The notes: generated from the letters alone by a model not told the origin. Shown: positions 42,345 through 51,777, counted from the first letter of the stretch. The stretch is DNA of 64,000 nucleotides from Micromonospora echinospora (GCF_014203425.1 NZ_JACHJC010000001.1:1736001-1800000); one strand, 5' to 3'. Program-made: numbers and translations.

Positions 42345-43240
42345 CGGACTGCCTCCTTGGTCGACGCGCCGGCGGTGAGGGTGAGGAACAGCTGTTCCAG
42401 ACCGCCGCTGCCGGCCGGGCGCAGCTCGGTGAGGACCAGTCCGGCGTCGGCCGCGGCCTGCCCTACCTCGCCCGGCTCGGCCCGGACGACGAAGCCGCCG
42501 TCGGTGCCGGCGGACGCGGGCAGCTCGGCCCGGTCCAGCGTCAGGCGCAGGGCGTGCGGGTCGCGGGCGCGTACCAGCGTGCCGGCGCCCGCGAGCAGCT
42601 CGTCCTTGCCGCCCTGGGCGACCACCCGGCCGCCGCCGATCACCACCAGCCGGTCGGCCACCGCCTCCACCTCGCGCAGCAGGTGCGAGGAGAGCAGCAC
42701 CGTGCCGCCCCGGTCGGCGAAGTCGCGCAGCAGGCCGCGCATCCAGAAGATCCCCTCCGGGTCGAGGCCGTTTGCCGGCTCGTCCAGGATCAGGACCCGG
42801 GGGTCGCCCAGCAGCGCCAGCGCCAGGCCGAGCCGCTGCCGCATGCCCAGGGAGTACGCGCCGACGCGGCGCCGGGCGGCGGTGTCGTTCAGCCCGACCC
42901 GGTCGAGAGCCGCCGCCACCCGGCCCCGGTCCACGCCCATGGTGCGGGCGGCGAGCGTGAGCGCCTCCCGTCCGGTGCGCCCGGCGTGCTGCGCCGACGC
43001 GTCGAGCAGCACCCCGATCTCCCGCCCCGGGTTGGGCAGGTGCCGGTACGGGCGGCCGGCGACAGTAGCGGCACCCGAGGTGGGCGGCGTCAGCCCGCAG
43101 ATCATCCGCATCGTGGTGGACTTCCCGGCGCCGTTCGGCCCGAGGAAACCGGTCACTGAGCCCGGTTCGCACCGGAAGGTGACGTCCTCGACGGCGGTGT
43201 GCCGGCCGTACCGCTTGGTGAGGTGGTCGACTTCGATCAT
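42341..43240 (-). CDS. ABC transporter ATP-binding protein
   Basis: 299 residues. Walker A GPNGAGKST, signature YSLGMRQR, Walker B VLILDEPANGLD, H-loop SSHLLREVE. Subfamily as in multidrug and antimicrobial-peptide exporters (bacitracin-type). The divergent two-component genes at 43373 suggest stress-regulated expression, as is common for this pairing. Confidence 0.92.
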   Translation of the reverse strand: MIEVDHLTKRYGRHTAVEDVTFRCEPGSVTGFLGPNGAGKSTTMRMICGLTPPTSGAATVAGRPYRHLPNPGREIGVLLDASAQHAGRTGREALTLAARTMGVDRGRVAAALDRVGLNDTAARRRVGAYSLGMRQRLGLALALLGDPRVLILDEPANGLDPEGIFWMRGLLRDFADRGGTVLLSSHLLREVEAVADRLVVIGGGRVVAQGGKDELLAGAGTLVRARDPHALRLTLDRAELPASAGTDGGFVVRAEPGEVGQAAADAGLVLTELRPAGSGGLEQLFLTLTAGASTKEAVR

Positions 43241-43372
43241 GCCGTTGAGCCTGCCGGGGCCACCCGGTCACGCGCTGCGGCCGGCGGTCGGCGCCGCCGT
43301 CGACCTCGGTTCACCGCAGACGTCGACTTTGGTAGCTGGTAGCCGGTCCGGACGGCTTCCTAGCATGGAGCC

Positions 43373-44599
43373 GTGACCAGCGCCGCCGTACCCGATCATC
43401 CCTGGCTCCTGCCGGGCTCCCTGGTGCCCGCCCGGCGGACGCCCCGGGACTGGTTCGTGGACGGCGCGCTGTTTGTGGCCTCGCTGCTCTGGGTGCTGAT
43501 CACGCACGGCGACGTCACCAGCGCCAGCCCGGAGTTCGGGCTCAACGCCGGTCCGGCCTGGCTGGAGGAGGTCGACCTGCTGATCGGCCTGTGGATCAGC
43601 GGGGCGCTCTGGCTGCGCCGGCGCTGGCCGGTCGGCCTGGCGCTGGCCACCGCGCCGCTCGTGTTCTTCTCGGTCACCTCCGGCGTAGCGTTGCTCGTCA
43701 TCACGTTCACCGTGCTCGTGCACCGGCCACTGCCGGTGGGCCTGGCCCTGTCGGCCTGGAACGTGCTGAGCCTGCCGATCTACCTCGCCGTCCGGCCCGA
43801 CCCCACGATGCCGTTCTGGGGCTCGGTGATCTGGACCGCGTTGTTCATCGGCGCGATGGTGGCCTGGGCGCTGTTCGTCCGGGCCCGCCGCCAGCTCGTG
43901 CTGTCGCTGCGCGACCGCGCCGAGCGGGCCGAGGCCGAGCAGCAGCTCCGGCTCGACCAGGCCCGGCAGCTCGAACGCGGCCGGATCGCCCGCGAGATGC
44001 ACGACGTGCTCGCCCACCGGATCTCCCTGCTCAGCCTGCACGCGGGCGCGCTGGAGTTCCGGCCGGACGCGCCGCCGGAGGAGGTGGCGCGGGCCGCCGG
44101 GGTGATCCGGGCCAGCGCGCACGCCGCGCTCCAGGACCTGCGCGAGGTGATCGGCGTGCTGCGGGCCGAGGTCGGCTCCGAGGCCACGCCGGAACGGCCG
44201 CAGCCCACCCTGGCCGACGTGCCCGCGCTGGTCGCCGAGAGCCGCGACGCCGGGGTGCGGGTCGGCGTGGTGGACGAGGTGACCGAGCCGCAGGCGGTGC
44301 CCGCGGCGATCGGGCGCAGCGCGTACCGGATCGTGCAGGAAGGGCTGACCAACGCCCGCAAGCACGCGCCCGGGGCGGTGGTGACGGTCCGGCTGGCCGG
44401 TGGCCCGGGAGACGGGCTGGTGGTGGAGATCAGCAACCCGTGGCCGGTGGGCAGCCCGGCCACCGCGATCCCGGGCGCCGGTACCGGCCTGGTCGGGATC
44501 GCCGAGCGGGTCACGCTCGCCGGCGGCCGCCTGGAACATGGGCGGGACGCCGACGGCACGTTCCGGCTGACCGCCTGGCTGCCCTGGGCAGCGCAGTGA
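43373..44599 (+). CDS. Sensor histidine kinase, NarL-type (HisKA_3)
   Basis: 408 residues from GTG 43373. About five transmembrane helices (residues 25-180) lead into a coiled-coil linker, then the dimerisation/phosphoacceptor helix REMHDVLAHR with phospho-accepting His210, and a HATPase_c domain with VQEGLTNARKHAPG (N-box) and GAGTGLVGIAERV (G-box). Overlaps the response regulator by 4 bp. Divergent from the ABC transporter operon, which is its most likely target. Confidence 0.92.
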   Translation: MTSAAVPDHPWLLPGSLVPARRTPRDWFVDGALFVASLLWVLITHGDVTSASPEFGLNAGPAWLEEVDLLIGLWISGALWLRRRWPVGLALATAPLVFFSVTSGVALLVITFTVLVHRPLPVGLALSAWNVLSLPIYLAVRPDPTMPFWGSVIWTALFIGAMVAWALFVRARRQLVLSLRDRAERAEAEQQLRLDQARQLERGRIAREMHDVLAHRISLLSLHAGALEFRPDAPPEEVARAAGVIRASAHAALQDLREVIGVLRAEVGSEATPERPQPTLADVPALVAESRDAGVRVGVVDEVTEPQAVPAAIGRSAYRIVQEGLTNARKHAPGAVVTVRLAGGPGDGLVVEISNPWPVGSPATAIPGAGTGLVGIAERVTLAGGRLEHGRDADGTFRLTAWLPWAAQ

Positions 44600-45267
44600 G
44601 CGCCCCGGTACGGGTGCTGATCGTCGACGACGACCCGTTGGTCCGCGGCGCGCTGTCGATGATCCTCGGCGGCGTGCCCGACCTGGCGGTGGTCGGCGAG
44701 GTCACCGACGGCGCCGAGGTGCCCGAGGCCGTCGCCGCCCACGCCCCGGACGTGGTGCTGATGGACATCCGCATGCCCCGGGTCGACGGGCTGGCCGCCA
44801 CCGAGGCGCTGCGTGCCACCGCCGACCCGCCCGAGGTGCTGGTGCTCACCACCTTCGACGCCGACGAGCAGGTGCTCCGGGCGCTGCGCGCCGGGGCGAG
44901 CGGCTTCCTGCTCAAGGACACCCCGCCTGCCGAGATCGTGGCGGCGGTACGCCGGGTCGCGGCGGGGGAGGCGACACTGTCCCCGGCGGTGACCCGCAAG
45001 CTCATCGCGCATGTCACCGGCGCCGCGCCGGCGCCCGGACCGGACCCGAAGCGGGAGCGGGCGGTACGGCTGCTCGACGGGCTCTCCGAACGGGAACGGG
45101 AGGTCGCGGTGCTGCTCGGCCGGGGCCGGACCAACGCGGAGATCTCCGCCGAGCTGTTCATGAGCGTGGCGACTGTGAAGGCGTACGTGTCGCGGCTGCT
45201 CACGAAGCTCGACCTGAACAACCGCGTGCAGGTGGCCCTGCTGGTCCAGGACGCCGGCCTGGTCTGA
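44596..45267 (+). CDS. LuxR/NarL-family response regulator
   Basis: 223 residues. Receiver domain with acidic pocket VDDDP and phosphoacceptor Asp57 in LMDIRMP, then a LuxR-type helix-turn-helix LSEREREVAVLLGRGRTNAEI...VKAYVSRLLTKL. GTG 44596 overlaps the kinase stop. Cognate to the kinase at 43373. Confidence 0.93.
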   Translation: MSAPVRVLIVDDDPLVRGALSMILGGVPDLAVVGEVTDGAEVPEAVAAHAPDVVLMDIRMPRVDGLAATEALRATADPPEVLVLTTFDADEQVLRALRAGASGFLLKDTPPAEIVAAVRRVAAGEATLSPAVTRKLIAHVTGAAPAPGPDPKRERAVRLLDGLSEREREVAVLLGRGRTNAEISAELFMSVATVKAYVSRLLTKLDLNNRVQVALLVQDAGLV

Positions 45268-45277
45268 GGTGCAGACG

Positions 45278-45330
45278 CTCTCATTTGCGATAGTCTCAGG
45301 GATGAGAGTATCCAGTCTGAGAGCATGAGG
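45278..45330. promoter_or_regulatory. Cluster of TGAGA/TCTCA motifs ahead of the DUF234-type ATPase
   Basis: CTCTCAT (45278-45284), GTCTCAG (45293-45299), ATGAGAG (45302-45308) and CTGAGAG (45317-45323) give inverted and direct copies of one half-site in 46 bp. GATAGT at 45289 could be a -10. Probable operator. Confidence 0.5.
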
Positions 45331-45337
45331 TGACGAC

Positions 45338-46762
45338 GTGGCCGGTTTCGTCGGCAGGGGGCGGGAGCTGGCCCGGCTCGACGGCATGTTGGCGCGCGTC
45401 GAACGCGGCGGCCGGGCGGGACGGCCGGGGCGGGCGCTGCTCATGCGTGGACGCCGACGGGTGGGCAAGTCCCGCCTCGTAGAGGAGTTCGTCGAGCGCG
45501 CGGGCGTACCCCACCTCTTCTTCACCGCCTCGGCGCAACCCACCCACGCCGCGGACCTGCGGCTCTTCGTCGCCGCGGCGGCCGGCTCGACGCTCCCCGG
45601 AGCGGGTCTGTTCGCCGGACAGGCGCCGGCCACCTGGGACGCGGCACTCACCCTCCTCGCCGCCGCGCTGCCCACGGACCAGCCCAGCGTCGTCGTGCTC
45701 GACGAGATGCCCTACCTCATCGCCACCGATCCGGGCTTCGAGGGCACCCTCCAGAAGGTCTTCGACCGGGAGTTGTCCCGTCGGCCGGTCCTGCTGATCT
45801 GCGTCGGCTCCGACCTGGCGATGATGGAGGCGCTCAACGACTACGGCCGCCCGTTCCACCAGCGCGCGACCGAGATGGTCGTGCCGCCCCTGAGCCCCGG
45901 CGACGTGGCTGAGATGCTCCAGTTGCCGCCGGCGGATGCCATCGACGCGTACCTCGTCACCGGCGGCCTGCCGCTCGTCCTCGACGACTGGGCCCCCGGC
46001 GAGACCGTGCGCGACTACCTCGCCCAGGCCGTCCCGGACCCCACCTCCGCGCTGCTCGTCAGCGGGGAACGGGCCCTCGCCGCCGAGTTCCCGCCGCAGT
46101 CCCAGCCGGGCGTGGTGCTGCGCGCCATCGGCTCGGGGGAGCGTACCTCCTCCTCCATCGCGCGGGCCGCCGGCGGAATCCCGCAGGCGTCGCTGCACCG
46201 GGCGCTCCGACTGCTGACCGACAAGCGGGTCGTGGAAGCCACCCTTCCGCTGTCCACCCGCCCTTCGCGCGAGACCCGCTACGTGGTCGCCGATCCGTAT
46301 CTCCGCTTCTGGCTCGCCTTCCTCGACCCGTACCTCGCCGAGATCGAGCGCGGCAGAGGGGATCTGACGCTCGCCCGCATCCACTCGTCCTGGACCTCCT
46401 GGCGGGGTCGTGCAGTCGAGCCGGTGATCCGGGAGTCCCTGCGGCGGCTGCCGCCGGGGCACCTGCCGTCCGGGACGGCGGAGGTGGGCGGGTACTGGAC
46501 GCGTATCAACGATCCCGAGATCGACCTGGTCGGCGGTGACCGGAGCCCGGTGGCCAAGCGGATCACGTTCGTGGGCTCGGTCAAGTGGCTGGAACACGGC
46601 ACGTTCGACGGGCATGACCTGGCCCGGCTGCTGCACCACCGCGTCCAGTTGCCGGGCGCCGACGACCACACGCCGGTCGTGGCGGTGGTGCGCAGCGGCC
46701 GTGCGGTAGACGGAGTCACCGCGCTCGGGCCGGCTGAACTGCTCGCCGCGTGGCGGGATTGA
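45338..46762 (+). CDS. AAA ATPase of the archaeal-type/DUF234 family
   Basis: 474 residues from GTG 45338. N-terminal ATPase: FVGRGRELARL, Walker A GRRRVGKSRLVEEF, Walker B VVVLDEMPYLI, and sensor region LICVGSDLAMME. A winged-helix-like middle (RAIGSGERTSSSIARAAG) leads to YVVADPYLRFWLAF and a DUF234-type C-terminal nuclease-like fold (DPEIDLVGGDRSPVAKRITFVGSVKW). The latter shows a D...G-K-type pattern, but whether it cleaves nucleic acid is unknown. Such proteins are widespread as isolated, often horizontally moved genes. Confidence 0.8.
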   Translation: MAGFVGRGRELARLDGMLARVERGGRAGRPGRALLMRGRRRVGKSRLVEEFVERAGVPHLFFTASAQPTHAADLRLFVAAAAGSTLPGAGLFAGQAPATWDAALTLLAAALPTDQPSVVVLDEMPYLIATDPGFEGTLQKVFDRELSRRPVLLICVGSDLAMMEALNDYGRPFHQRATEMVVPPLSPGDVAEMLQLPPADAIDAYLVTGGLPLVLDDWAPGETVRDYLAQAVPDPTSALLVSGERALAAEFPPQSQPGVVLRAIGSGERTSSSIARAAGGIPQASLHRALRLLTDKRVVEATLPLSTRPSRETRYVVADPYLRFWLAFLDPYLAEIERGRGDLTLARIHSSWTSWRGRAVEPVIRESLRRLPPGHLPSGTAEVGGYWTRINDPEIDLVGGDRSPVAKRITFVGSVKWLEHGTFDGHDLARLLHHRVQLPGADDHTPVVAVVRSGRAVDGVTALGPAELLAAWRD

Positions 46763-46849
46763 ACTGCTGCCGTCATCCGGCCGTACCAGTGGTCGAGGAT
46801 GTGGTGCGGCCGTTCTGCCGCACCGCTGCCGAGCTGCGGGAGGCCTGCC

Positions 46850-47416
46850 GTGCGAGTTGGTGAGCAGTCGACGGATCCCATCGACCAGATCCTGGGCGAG
46901 GTGCCGGTACCGGCGCCGTTGACCCCCGAGGACGTCCGCCTCGCGGTCCGGGCGGTGGTGGTGCACGCCGCCGAGGAGTGGCCCGCGGGGCCGAAGTGCC
47001 GCAACGACGGTTCGTCGTTCCCCTGCCGGTTGCATCGCTGGGGCCGGCGCGTGCTGGAGACACACGGTCTCAACGACCGCCAGATCGACGCGCTGATCCG
47101 GCACGGCAACCCGTTCGTGCACGTGCCGTTCCCGTTCGTGCTGACCGGACCGTCCGGCGCCCGTCCGGCTTCCGGGCAGGTCGCCCGCCCGGCCGGTCAG
47201 GTGGCGCGGCCCGGCGTACCCGGTCAGGCCGGTCGCCCTGTGCCCGGACAGCCGGCCCGGGCGGTGCCGGGTCAGGTTGCCCGCCCCGCCGCCGCGGCCC
47301 AGGCGGCGCGCGGTCCGGTTCCGCGGGTCGCCGCGCCGCCGGTGCGGCCCGGTCCGCGGCCCGTCGCCGGACGGTCGGCTCCCGCCGCCCGGCCCCGCTG
47401 GCCCCGGGCGAGCTGA
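46850..47416 (+). CDS. Small CR/PCRL cysteine protein, paralogue B, with long low-complexity tail
   Basis: 188 residues from GTG 46850 (GGGAGG 6-7 bases upstream). The N-terminal about 95 residues carry LTPEDVRLAVRAVVVHA-W-G, CRNDGSSFPCRLHRWGRRVL, HGL, matching the protein at 56075 almost motif for motif. The rest is a Pro/Ala/Gly/Arg-rich repeat region (GQVARP and PGQ units), presumably disordered. Function unknown. Confidence 0.7.
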   Translation: MRVGEQSTDPIDQILGEVPVPAPLTPEDVRLAVRAVVVHAAEEWPAGPKCRNDGSSFPCRLHRWGRRVLETHGLNDRQIDALIRHGNPFVHVPFPFVLTGPSGARPASGQVARPAGQVARPGVPGQAGRPVPGQPARAVPGQVARPAAAAQAARGPVPRVAAPPVRPGPRPVAGRSAPAARPRWPRAS

Positions 47417-47658
47417 CCCGTTGCCGCCGGGCGATCGGACCCCTCCCGTCGCCCGGTCCGGGTGAGGTGACGCCGCGCCTCGCCCGGTTCCCCGGGCCAG
47501 CTGACCCCCGGGCCGCTCCGGCTCGGGGAGCTGACGCCCGGCGCCCGGTTCCGGTCGCGTGGACGCCCCGTCGCGGAGTGGCGTCGTTCGTGCCGGAGCA
47601 TGCCGACGGCGGCCCGGCCGGGGAGCCCCCACCCCCGAGCCGGGCCGCCGTCACCGCA
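47417..47658. other. Intergenic stretch
   Basis: Very GC-rich, no convincing gene or repeat seen between the converging genes. Confidence 0.4.
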
Positions 47659-48438
47659 TCACTTGACTCCGCAGTCCGGTGCGGACCAGCCCTTCGTGTT
47701 CGACGACTTGTCCCGGTTGTTCTCGCGCCGCGAGTCGACGTGCGTGTGGTCGTCGTGGTCCGGATAGCCGGGGCCGTAGATGCCGCTGAAGCCCCGGCTG
47801 CGGGCCGAGCGGGCAATGTCGCAGAGGCTGCGGTGCTTGGCGATCAGGTCGGCCGCGTTGCCGTAGAGGTGCTGGCTGTCCGAGGCGCCGCCGACCTGCC
47901 TGTTGCAGGCGATGCTGCGGAACCCGCTCGTCACGTAGAGCGGCTTGTCGCCGAGGCTGCGCCGCAGCGCCTCCAGCTTCCACATGGTGCGCAGCGCGTT
48001 CTCCCGGGTGGCCGACGCGGAGAGCGGGCCGCCGGCCCACCCGCCCTTGCCGCAGCCGTTGTCCAGCTCGGCGTAGCTGAAGTGCTTCGGCGTGCAGTCG
48101 CTGTCCTTCTGCAGGTCGTAGATCCTGGTGAACGTCTGCGGCCCGGCCACGCCGTCGGCGCGCAGCCCGTACGCGGTCTGGAAGCGCTTGACAGCGGCGG
48201 CCGTCTCCGGGCCGTACACGCCGTCGACCCGGACGATGCCGCTGTACGCGGCCCAGCCGGCCACCCGGATCTGGAGCTGCCGGACGTCGTCGCCGGAGCT
48301 CCCCTGCGACAGTGTCCGGTTCCAGGTGTAGCAGCCGTCGGCGTGCGCCGGTGGTGCGGCGACGACCGTCGCCACGGCGGCCCCGGGCAGGGCCAGCGCG
48401 AACGCGACCGCCGCCCGCTTCAGGGTGTTGACGCGCAC
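47659..48438 (-). CDS. Secreted M15-type D,D-peptidase with peptidoglycan-binding domain
   Basis: 259 residues from GTG 48438. A Sec signal peptide leads to a PG_binding_1 domain (LSQGSSGDDVRQLQIRV...VDGVYGPETAAAVKRFQ), then an M15A/VanY-like peptidase: YVTSGFRSIACNRQVGG, SQHLYGNAADL (zinc-ligand His/Asp) and HDDHTHVD (zinc ligand His). Four Cys probably form disulfides. Likely trims peptidoglycan stem peptides. GGGAGG lies 5-6 bases ahead of the start. Confidence 0.9.
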   Translation of the reverse strand: MRVNTLKRAAVAFALALPGAAVATVVAAPPAHADGCYTWNRTLSQGSSGDDVRQLQIRVAGWAAYSGIVRVDGVYGPETAAAVKRFQTAYGLRADGVAGPQTFTRIYDLQKDSDCTPKHFSYAELDNGCGKGGWAGGPLSASATRENALRTMWKLEALRRSLGDKPLYVTSGFRSIACNRQVGGASDSQHLYGNAADLIAKHRSLCDIARSARSRGFSGIYGPGYPDHDDHTHVDSRRENNRDKSSNTKGWSAPDCGVK

Positions 48439-48694
48439 AGAGTCCTCCCGATGTCAGAGCGAACTGGGCTTGGGACGGGCGCATCGACCGGTACGTCCCG
48501 TCCCTCTCACCGTGACAGGTACGAGGATTCTTCGTGGTGATTAGCCGAAATTGTTCTCACTTCAGACGTTTGCTGGGTATTGGCTGTGAATAGTGCCCGT
48601 TTGCGAACGCGCTGCCGGGTGTCGCCCGTCGGAGGTGAGCGGTAACGTCTGCTCCCGGACCGGGCGGCGACCTCGACGGGCGGGGAGGTGGGCG

Positions 48695-49336
48695 TTGGCG
48701 CGTGGCGGCGTGTTCTGCGTCGAGGGGCAGTGGCACCGCGACCTCAACGAACGCGGGTCCGTCCTGCCCACGCTCGACCTGCTGGAGCGGCTCGGCCGCA
48801 TCCGCTACATCCACAAGGACGCGGCCACCCGCGACGAGCTGTTCTATTTCGTCGACCGCTGGCTGCTCAAGCAGTACGCGGACCACCGGGTGGGCTTCTT
48901 CGCCATGCACGGCGAACCGAGCCGGCTCTGCCTCACCGACTGGGACTCGGTCGAGCTGTCGGACGTGGCCGAGCGGATGACCGGCCGCTGCGAGGGCCGC
49001 CGCCTATACTTCGGCAGTTGCTCGGTGCTGCGCGCGTCCGACGCCACGCTGCGCGAATTCCTCGACGTCACCGGCGCGGCTCTGGTCTGCGGCTTCACCC
49101 GCGAGGTGGACTGGGTCGAGTCGGCCGCGTTCGAGACAGTGCTGCTCGACGTGCTCGCCAACGGGCAGCGGCACAACGCCGCCGAGTTGCGGATGCGCTC
49201 GGCGCACTGGGCGCCGCTCGCCGCGTACCTCGGTTTCCGGGTGATCTACGCCAACGGCCGCGCCTGGCGGCCCTCGGCCCGACCGCGCGTGCCGGAGCAG
49301 GTCACCGCCCAGCGGGCCGGCGGCCGTCCGCGCTGA
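48695..49336 (+). CDS. Caspase/CHAT-like protein of the DUF6642 type
   Basis: About 213 residues starting at TTG 48695, with GGGGAGG 6 bases upstream. GVFCVEGQWHRDL, IRYIHKDAATRDEL and YADHRVGFFAMHGEP lead to a helix and LYFGSCSVL, followed by GAALVCGFTREVDW. The His72 (AMHGEP) and Cys109 (FGSCS) arrangement, each after a hydrophobic strand, resembles the catalytic dyad of clan CD peptidases (caspase, CHAT). The family name is recalled, and the peptidase inference is mine. No obvious partner gene is adjacent. Confidence 0.65.
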   Translation: MARGGVFCVEGQWHRDLNERGSVLPTLDLLERLGRIRYIHKDAATRDELFYFVDRWLLKQYADHRVGFFAMHGEPSRLCLTDWDSVELSDVAERMTGRCEGRRLYFGSCSVLRASDATLREFLDVTGAALVCGFTREVDWVESAAFETVLLDVLANGQRHNAAELRMRSAHWAPLAAYLGFRVIYANGRAWRPSARPRVPEQVTAQRAGGRPR

Positions 49337-49367
49337 GAACGATCGACCGGCCTGGTAGAACCGAGGC

Positions 49368-49832
49368 ATGGCACGCAGCATCGCGAAGAACACCCGGGTC
49401 GACCGGGACGCCCTGATCGAGTTCCTCCGCCCCCGCCACCACGTCGTGCTCATGACCACCCGCTCCGACGGTCGCCCACAGTCCTCGCCGGTGGCCTGCG
49501 GTGTGGACGCCGAGGGCCGGCTGGTGATCTCCACCTACCCGGAGCGCGCCAAGGTCGCCAACATCCGCCGCGACCCGCGCGTCTCCGCGTGCGTGCTCTC
49601 CGACGACTGGAACGGCCCCTGGGTGCAGGTCGACGGCGTGGCCGAGGTGCTCGACCTGCCCGAGGCGCTGGAACCGCTGGTCGAGTACTTCCGCAGCATC
49701 TCCGGCGAGCACCCGGACTGGGACGAGTACCGGTCGGCCATGGTCGCGCAGGGCAAGTCGCTGATCCGCGTCACGATCGATTCCTGGGGTCCGATCGCCA
49801 CCGGCGGCTTCCCGGCCCGGCTGGCCGACTGA
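49368..49832 (+). CDS. PPOX-class F420-dependent oxidoreductase
   Basis: 154 residues, split-barrel flavin/deazaflavin fold: HHVVLMTTRSDGRPQSSPVACGVD, AKVANIRRDPRVSACVLSDDW, VQVDGVAEVLD. Layout of the actinobacterial F420-binding group (TIGR03618-type). ATG 49368. Substrate unknown. Confidence 0.85.
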   Translation: MARSIAKNTRVDRDALIEFLRPRHHVVLMTTRSDGRPQSSPVACGVDAEGRLVISTYPERAKVANIRRDPRVSACVLSDDWNGPWVQVDGVAEVLDLPEALEPLVEYFRSISGEHPDWDEYRSAMVAQGKSLIRVTIDSWGPIATGGFPARLAD

Positions 49833-49848
49833 ATCAGTACGCGCCGGA

Positions 49849-50490
49849 TCAGTACGCGACGGTGAAGCGGGCGTTGCCGAACCGGGGATTCTCGATCTCG
49901 TCGACGATCGCCACCGCCAGGTCCTCGTAGGTGAGCACCGAACGGCCCTGCGCGTCGGTCACCGGCTGGTCGGTGCCGGTGCGGTAGTGCCCGGTCCGCT
50001 CGCCCGGGTGGAACTCCAGCGGCGGCGGCGAGACGTACGTCCAGGTCACCCCGTCGGCGCTGGAGCGGTAGAACTCCAGCGCGTCGGCCTGGCCGTGCGC
50101 CGAGTCCCGGTACTCCTCCGGGAAGTCCGGCTCGTCCAGGTAGCGGGTGCCCTTCGGGGTGAGCAGCGTCGAGCCACCGCCGACGTGGATCACCCGAGGT
50201 GGGTCCGGCAACTCACGCAGCGTGTCGACGAGCGTCCGCGCGGCGTCGCGCCACAACTCCCGCTCACCGCCGCCGATGGCCACCACCAGCACGTCCGCGT
50301 CCTGCGCCAGTTCGCGTACGCTCCGCGCCGACGTGGCGTCGCCGGTCACCGTGCGTACGCCTGGCGGTAGGTAGCCGACCGCCTCCGGACGCCGCACCGC
50401 CGCTGTCACCCGGTGCCCCCGCTCGACCGCCTCGGCGGCGATCCGGGAACCCGCCGTCCCGCCGGCGCCGAACACGACGATGTCGCTCAT
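49849..50490 (-). CDS. NAD(P)H-binding protein (atypical short-chain dehydrogenase)
   Basis: 213 residues with a Rossmann fingerprint VVFGAGGTAGSRIAAEAVERGH and ADVLVVAIGGG. The YRSSADGVTWTYVSPP region matches the NmrA/YesF-like group. No catalytic YxxxK is evident, so it may be a redox sensor or quinone reductase relative. Start ATG 50490. Confidence 0.85.
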   Translation of the reverse strand: MSDIVVFGAGGTAGSRIAAEAVERGHRVTAAVRRPEAVGYLPPGVRTVTGDATSARSVRELAQDADVLVVAIGGGERELWRDAARTLVDTLRELPDPPRVIHVGGGSTLLTPKGTRYLDEPDFPEEYRDSAHGQADALEFYRSSADGVTWTYVSPPPLEFHPGERTGHYRTGTDQPVTDAQGRSVLTYEDLAVAIVDEIENPRFGNARFTVAY

Positions 50491-50544
50491 GCCTCACAGG
50501 CTAGGCAGCCCACCGGTCGGCGGCGGGAGTTCCGCCGAACCGGC

Positions 50545-51777
50545 TCAGTCGACGAGCGACGAGTAGACGAGCTGGCGCAACTGGCTGCGCAGCGGGTACG
50601 TGCTGGACGGCATCAACTGTGTGAACAGCAGCGCGGTGACCTCCTCCACCGGGTCCACCCAGAACGCGGTGCTGGCCAGGCCGCCCCAGTAGAACTCGCC
50701 GACGCTGCTGGGCACGCGCGACGGCACCGGGTCGAGCACGACGGCGAAGCCCAGCCCGAAGCCGATCCCGTCGAGGATCGTCTCGGCGAAGCCCTCCGGC
50801 GAGAACGAGGCCAGATCCCGGTTGCCGGGCAGGTGGTTGCGGGTCATGAAGCGCACCGTGCGGGGCCCGAGCAGGCGCACCCCGTCCAGCTCGCCGCCGC
50901 GCAGCAGGAACTGGGTGAAGCGGTGGTAGTCGGCCGCCGTGGAGACCAGCCCGCCGCCGCCGGAGTGCCACGTCGGCTCCGCCAGCGCGGCCCGGCCCAC
51001 CCCGTCGGCGCGTACCGCCTGCCCGGTGGCCGGGTGCGGGGCGTAGAGCGCGGCCAGGCGCTTCGCGTCCGCCGCGTCCACCCACCAGCGGGTGTCGGTC
51101 ATCCCCAGCGGGCCCAGGATCCGCTCGGCGAAGAACGCGTCGAGCGACTGCCCGGAGATCACCTCGACCAGGCGGCCCAGCACGTCGGTGGAGACGCCGT
51201 AGTTCCAGCTCGTGCCGGGCTGGAACAGCAGCGGCAACCGGGCCAGCCCGGCCGACGCGGCGGCCAGGTCCGCGCCCGGCGGCACGTCCAGGTCGAAGCC
51301 CGCCGTCCGGTAGAGGCCGTCGACCACCGAGACCTGGGCGAAGCCGTACGTCAGGCCGGCGGTGTGGGTGAGCAGGTGCCAGATGCGGATCGGCTCGACC
51401 GCCGGCACCGTGAACGGCTTGAGCACCGAGCCCCGGTCGTAGACGCGTACGTCGGCGAACTCCGGCAGCCAGCGGCTGACCGGGTCGTTCAGCTCGAACC
51501 GGCCCTCCTCCCAGAGCATCATCGCGGCGACCGAGGTGATCGGCTTCGTCATCGAGTAGATGCGCCAGAGCGTGTCCGCCTCGACCGGCGTGCCGGCCTC
51601 CCGGTCGCGCAGCCCGTACGTCGAGGAGTGGGCGACCTCGCCCCGGCGGGTGACGACGATCTGCCAGCCGGCGAGCCGGCCGTCGTCGACGTACCGGGCG
51701 AAGTGCTCGTCGATCCGCGCCAGCCGGGCGGGATCGAAGCCGACGTGGCCAGGGTCGGTGCTCACTGCGACACTCAC
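50545..51777 (-). CDS. Serine hydrolase, class C beta-lactamase/EstB family
   Basis: 410 residues without signal peptide. SMTK (Ser75, Lys78) motif, YGVSTD as the Tyr-containing second motif, and a C-terminal region with GLGFAV and FYWGGLASTAFWVD replacing KTG, as in EstB-type esterases. A cytosolic esterase or amidase is more likely than a beta-lactamase. Confidence 0.85.
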   Translation of the reverse strand: MSVAVSTDPGHVGFDPARLARIDEHFARYVDDGRLAGWQIVVTRRGEVAHSSTYGLRDREAGTPVEADTLWRIYSMTKPITSVAAMMLWEEGRFELNDPVSRWLPEFADVRVYDRGSVLKPFTVPAVEPIRIWHLLTHTAGLTYGFAQVSVVDGLYRTAGFDLDVPPGADLAAASAGLARLPLLFQPGTSWNYGVSTDVLGRLVEVISGQSLDAFFAERILGPLGMTDTRWWVDAADAKRLAALYAPHPATGQAVRADGVGRAALAEPTWHSGGGGLVSTAADYHRFTQFLLRGGELDGVRLLGPRTVRFMTRNHLPGNRDLASFSPEGFAETILDGIGFGLGFAVVLDPVPSRVPSSVGEFYWGGLASTAFWVDPVEEVTALLFTQLMPSSTYPLRSQLRQLVYSSLVD

